This document shows, in pieces, positions 63,359 to 64,000 of a DNA stretch of 64,000 nt (the first letter of the stretch is position 1; each line of letters begins with the position of its first letter). A program made the translations under genes and the position numbers. Origin of the DNA: Rhizobium bangladeshense (GTDB lineage: Bacteria; Pseudomonadota; Alphaproteobacteria; Rhizobiales; Rhizobiaceae); NCBI RefSeq assembly GCF_001662075.1, contig NZ_LYPL01000004.1:328000-391999 (forward strand), in the 5' to 3' direction. The notes beneath the pieces are model-generated. The model was not told the origin of the DNA. It searched no databases and worked only from the letters and a program-made list of their open reading frames with translations.

Positions 63359-63489
63359 AACGCGCCACGGTCCGTTACCACCCTCCGAAGATTCGACCTA
63401 GGGTTGGCGACCAAGCAGTCACGGGAAAAGCGCCATCGCGTTTGGTTCCTTCGCGGCGTCCGGCTTTCAAACGATGATCTTATCGATGC

Positions 63490-63503
63490 TTGACCAAAGT
63501 CAA
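63490..63503 (+). promoter_or_regulatory. FixK/FNR box upstream of pseudoazurin copy 2
   Basis: TTGACCAAAGTCAA, centre about 79 bases before the start codon. It parallels TTGACCAGGGTCAA in front of copy 1. Confidence 0.75.
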
Positions 63504-63575
63504 AGAGCGACTTGTAGGGATGTCTTAGGGTCGTCCGCGAGGCCAGATCCGGCCTGCAAAAAGGAGATATGAAAA

Positions 63576-64000
63576 ATGCGTTCGAAATTCGGTCTGATCG
63601 CCGTTGCTGCGGTTCTCGTTGCGTCTGCCGCGCCGTCGATGGCCGCCGATCATCAGATTCAGATGCTCAACAAGGGCGCCGAGGGCGTCATGGTCTTCGA
63701 GCCTGGGTTCGTCAAGATCGCTCCCGGCGACACCGTCACCTTCGTACCAACCGACAAGAGCCACAACGTCGAAACGTACAAGGGCCTCATTCCGGACGGC
63801 GCGGCGCAATTCAAATCGAAGCCGAACGAGGAATTCCAGACCAAGTTCGACGTCCCCGGCGCCTACGTCGTCAAATGCACGCCACATGCCGGCATGGGCA
63901 TGGTCGCACTGATCCAGGTCGGGGACGCGCCGGCAAATCTCGATGCCATCAAAACGGCAAAGGTGCCGAACCCGGCGCGCAAGCGCCTCGACGCCGACCT
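63576..64000 (+). CDS. azu2: Pseudoazurin (copy 2, cut by window edge)
   Basis: Starts [24 protein letters not shown]; from there the visible protein is the same as copy 1 at 39362, with ligands His in DKSHNVET and Cys/His/Met in [16 protein letters not shown] is nine bases before the ATG. The N-terminal ten residues and all upstream DNA differ from copy 1. The last residues lie outside the window. Confidence 0.92.
   Translation, partial: MRSKFGLIAVAAVLVASAAPSMAADHQIQMLNKGAEGVMVFEPGFVKIAPGDTVTFVPTDKSHNVETYKGLIPDGAAQFKSKPNEEFQTKFDVPGAYVVKCTPHAGMGMVALIQVGDAPANLDAIKTAKVPNPARKRLDAD
63606..64000 (+). repeat. 395-bp exact repeat, copy 2
   Basis: Same DNA as 39392-39786, direct orientation, 24.2 kb apart. 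The match continues to the window edge. Such a pair can recombine and delete or duplicate the nap-nos segment between them. Confidence 0.85.

Overview
The window reads as part of a symbiotic or accessory replicon (plasmid or island) of an alphaproteobacterium of the Rhizobiales (Rhizobium/Sinorhizobium type). The grounds are the fixNOQP-fixGHIS set, a haem-PAS hybrid FixL next to fixK, a HemA-type 5-aminolevulinate synthase, napEFDABC and nosRZDFYLX, together with high-GC codon use and FixK/FNR boxes of the form TTGAY-N4-RTCAA. No rRNA, tRNA, CRISPR array or intact insertion sequence was recognised.

Layout. (1) 1-5238, minus strand: a probable operon of an alpha/beta hydrolase, a metallo-beta-lactamase-fold hydrolase, an AhpD/CMD protein, a three-gene cobalt-type nitrile/thiocyanate hydrolase, an aquaporin-like channel and the cobalt transporter genes cbtB and cbtA (cbtA runs off the left edge). 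(2) 5452-8644, plus strand: a triple-PAS histidine kinase, a LuxR-type response regulator and a single-receiver protein, divergent from the operon. (3) 8616-13231: an AraC regulator divergent from an NTF2-like / Gfo-Idh-MocA / quinone oxidoreductase / SDR operon, with paired direct repeats between them; then a small hypothetical gene and a broken receiver gene. (4) 14425-25860: haem and cytochrome c supply: hemC with an ABC exporter, hemA, ccmCDG on the plus strand, a CBS-BON protein, and ccmIEFH on the minus strand. (5) 25939-38770: an OmpR-type regulator, a DNR-like Crp/Fnr regulator, fixGHIS, fixNOQP (cbb3 oxidase), fixK and hybrid fixL. (6) 39362-43285: pseudoazurin, a YcnI-like copper protein, a CopC-CopD fusion and a DUF1275 membrane protein. 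(7) 43335-47979: periplasmic nitrate reductase napEFDABC. (8) 48278-51923: small stress-type genes (DUF6894, PPOX, BON, ferritin-like). (9) 52089-60951: the complete nitrous oxide reductase operon nosRZDFYLX. (10) 61037-64000: a frameshifted pseudoazurin, a PAS-GGDEF-EAL protein and a second intact pseudoazurin, cut by the right edge, whose visible mature part is base-for-base the same as the first.

How it works together. Low oxygen is probably sensed by the hybrid FixL haem-PAS. A GTTACA-N4-GTCACA element upstream of fixK resembles the K-box recognised by FxkR in Rhizobium etli, and no fixJ is visible, so a hybrid FixL - OmpR regulator - FixK cascade is the likely route. FixK (and possibly the DNR-like protein, which carries the same E-x-x-S-R recognition signature) would then act on about a dozen near-palindromic boxes in front of hemC/ABC, hemA, ccm, CBS-BON, fixG, fixN, both pseudoazurins, BON and nosR. 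The products support microaerobic respiration and two steps of denitrification (nitrate to nitrite, N2O to N2). Nitrite and nitric oxide reductase genes are not in the window. All family assignments and boxes come from reading the sequence; no database search was run.
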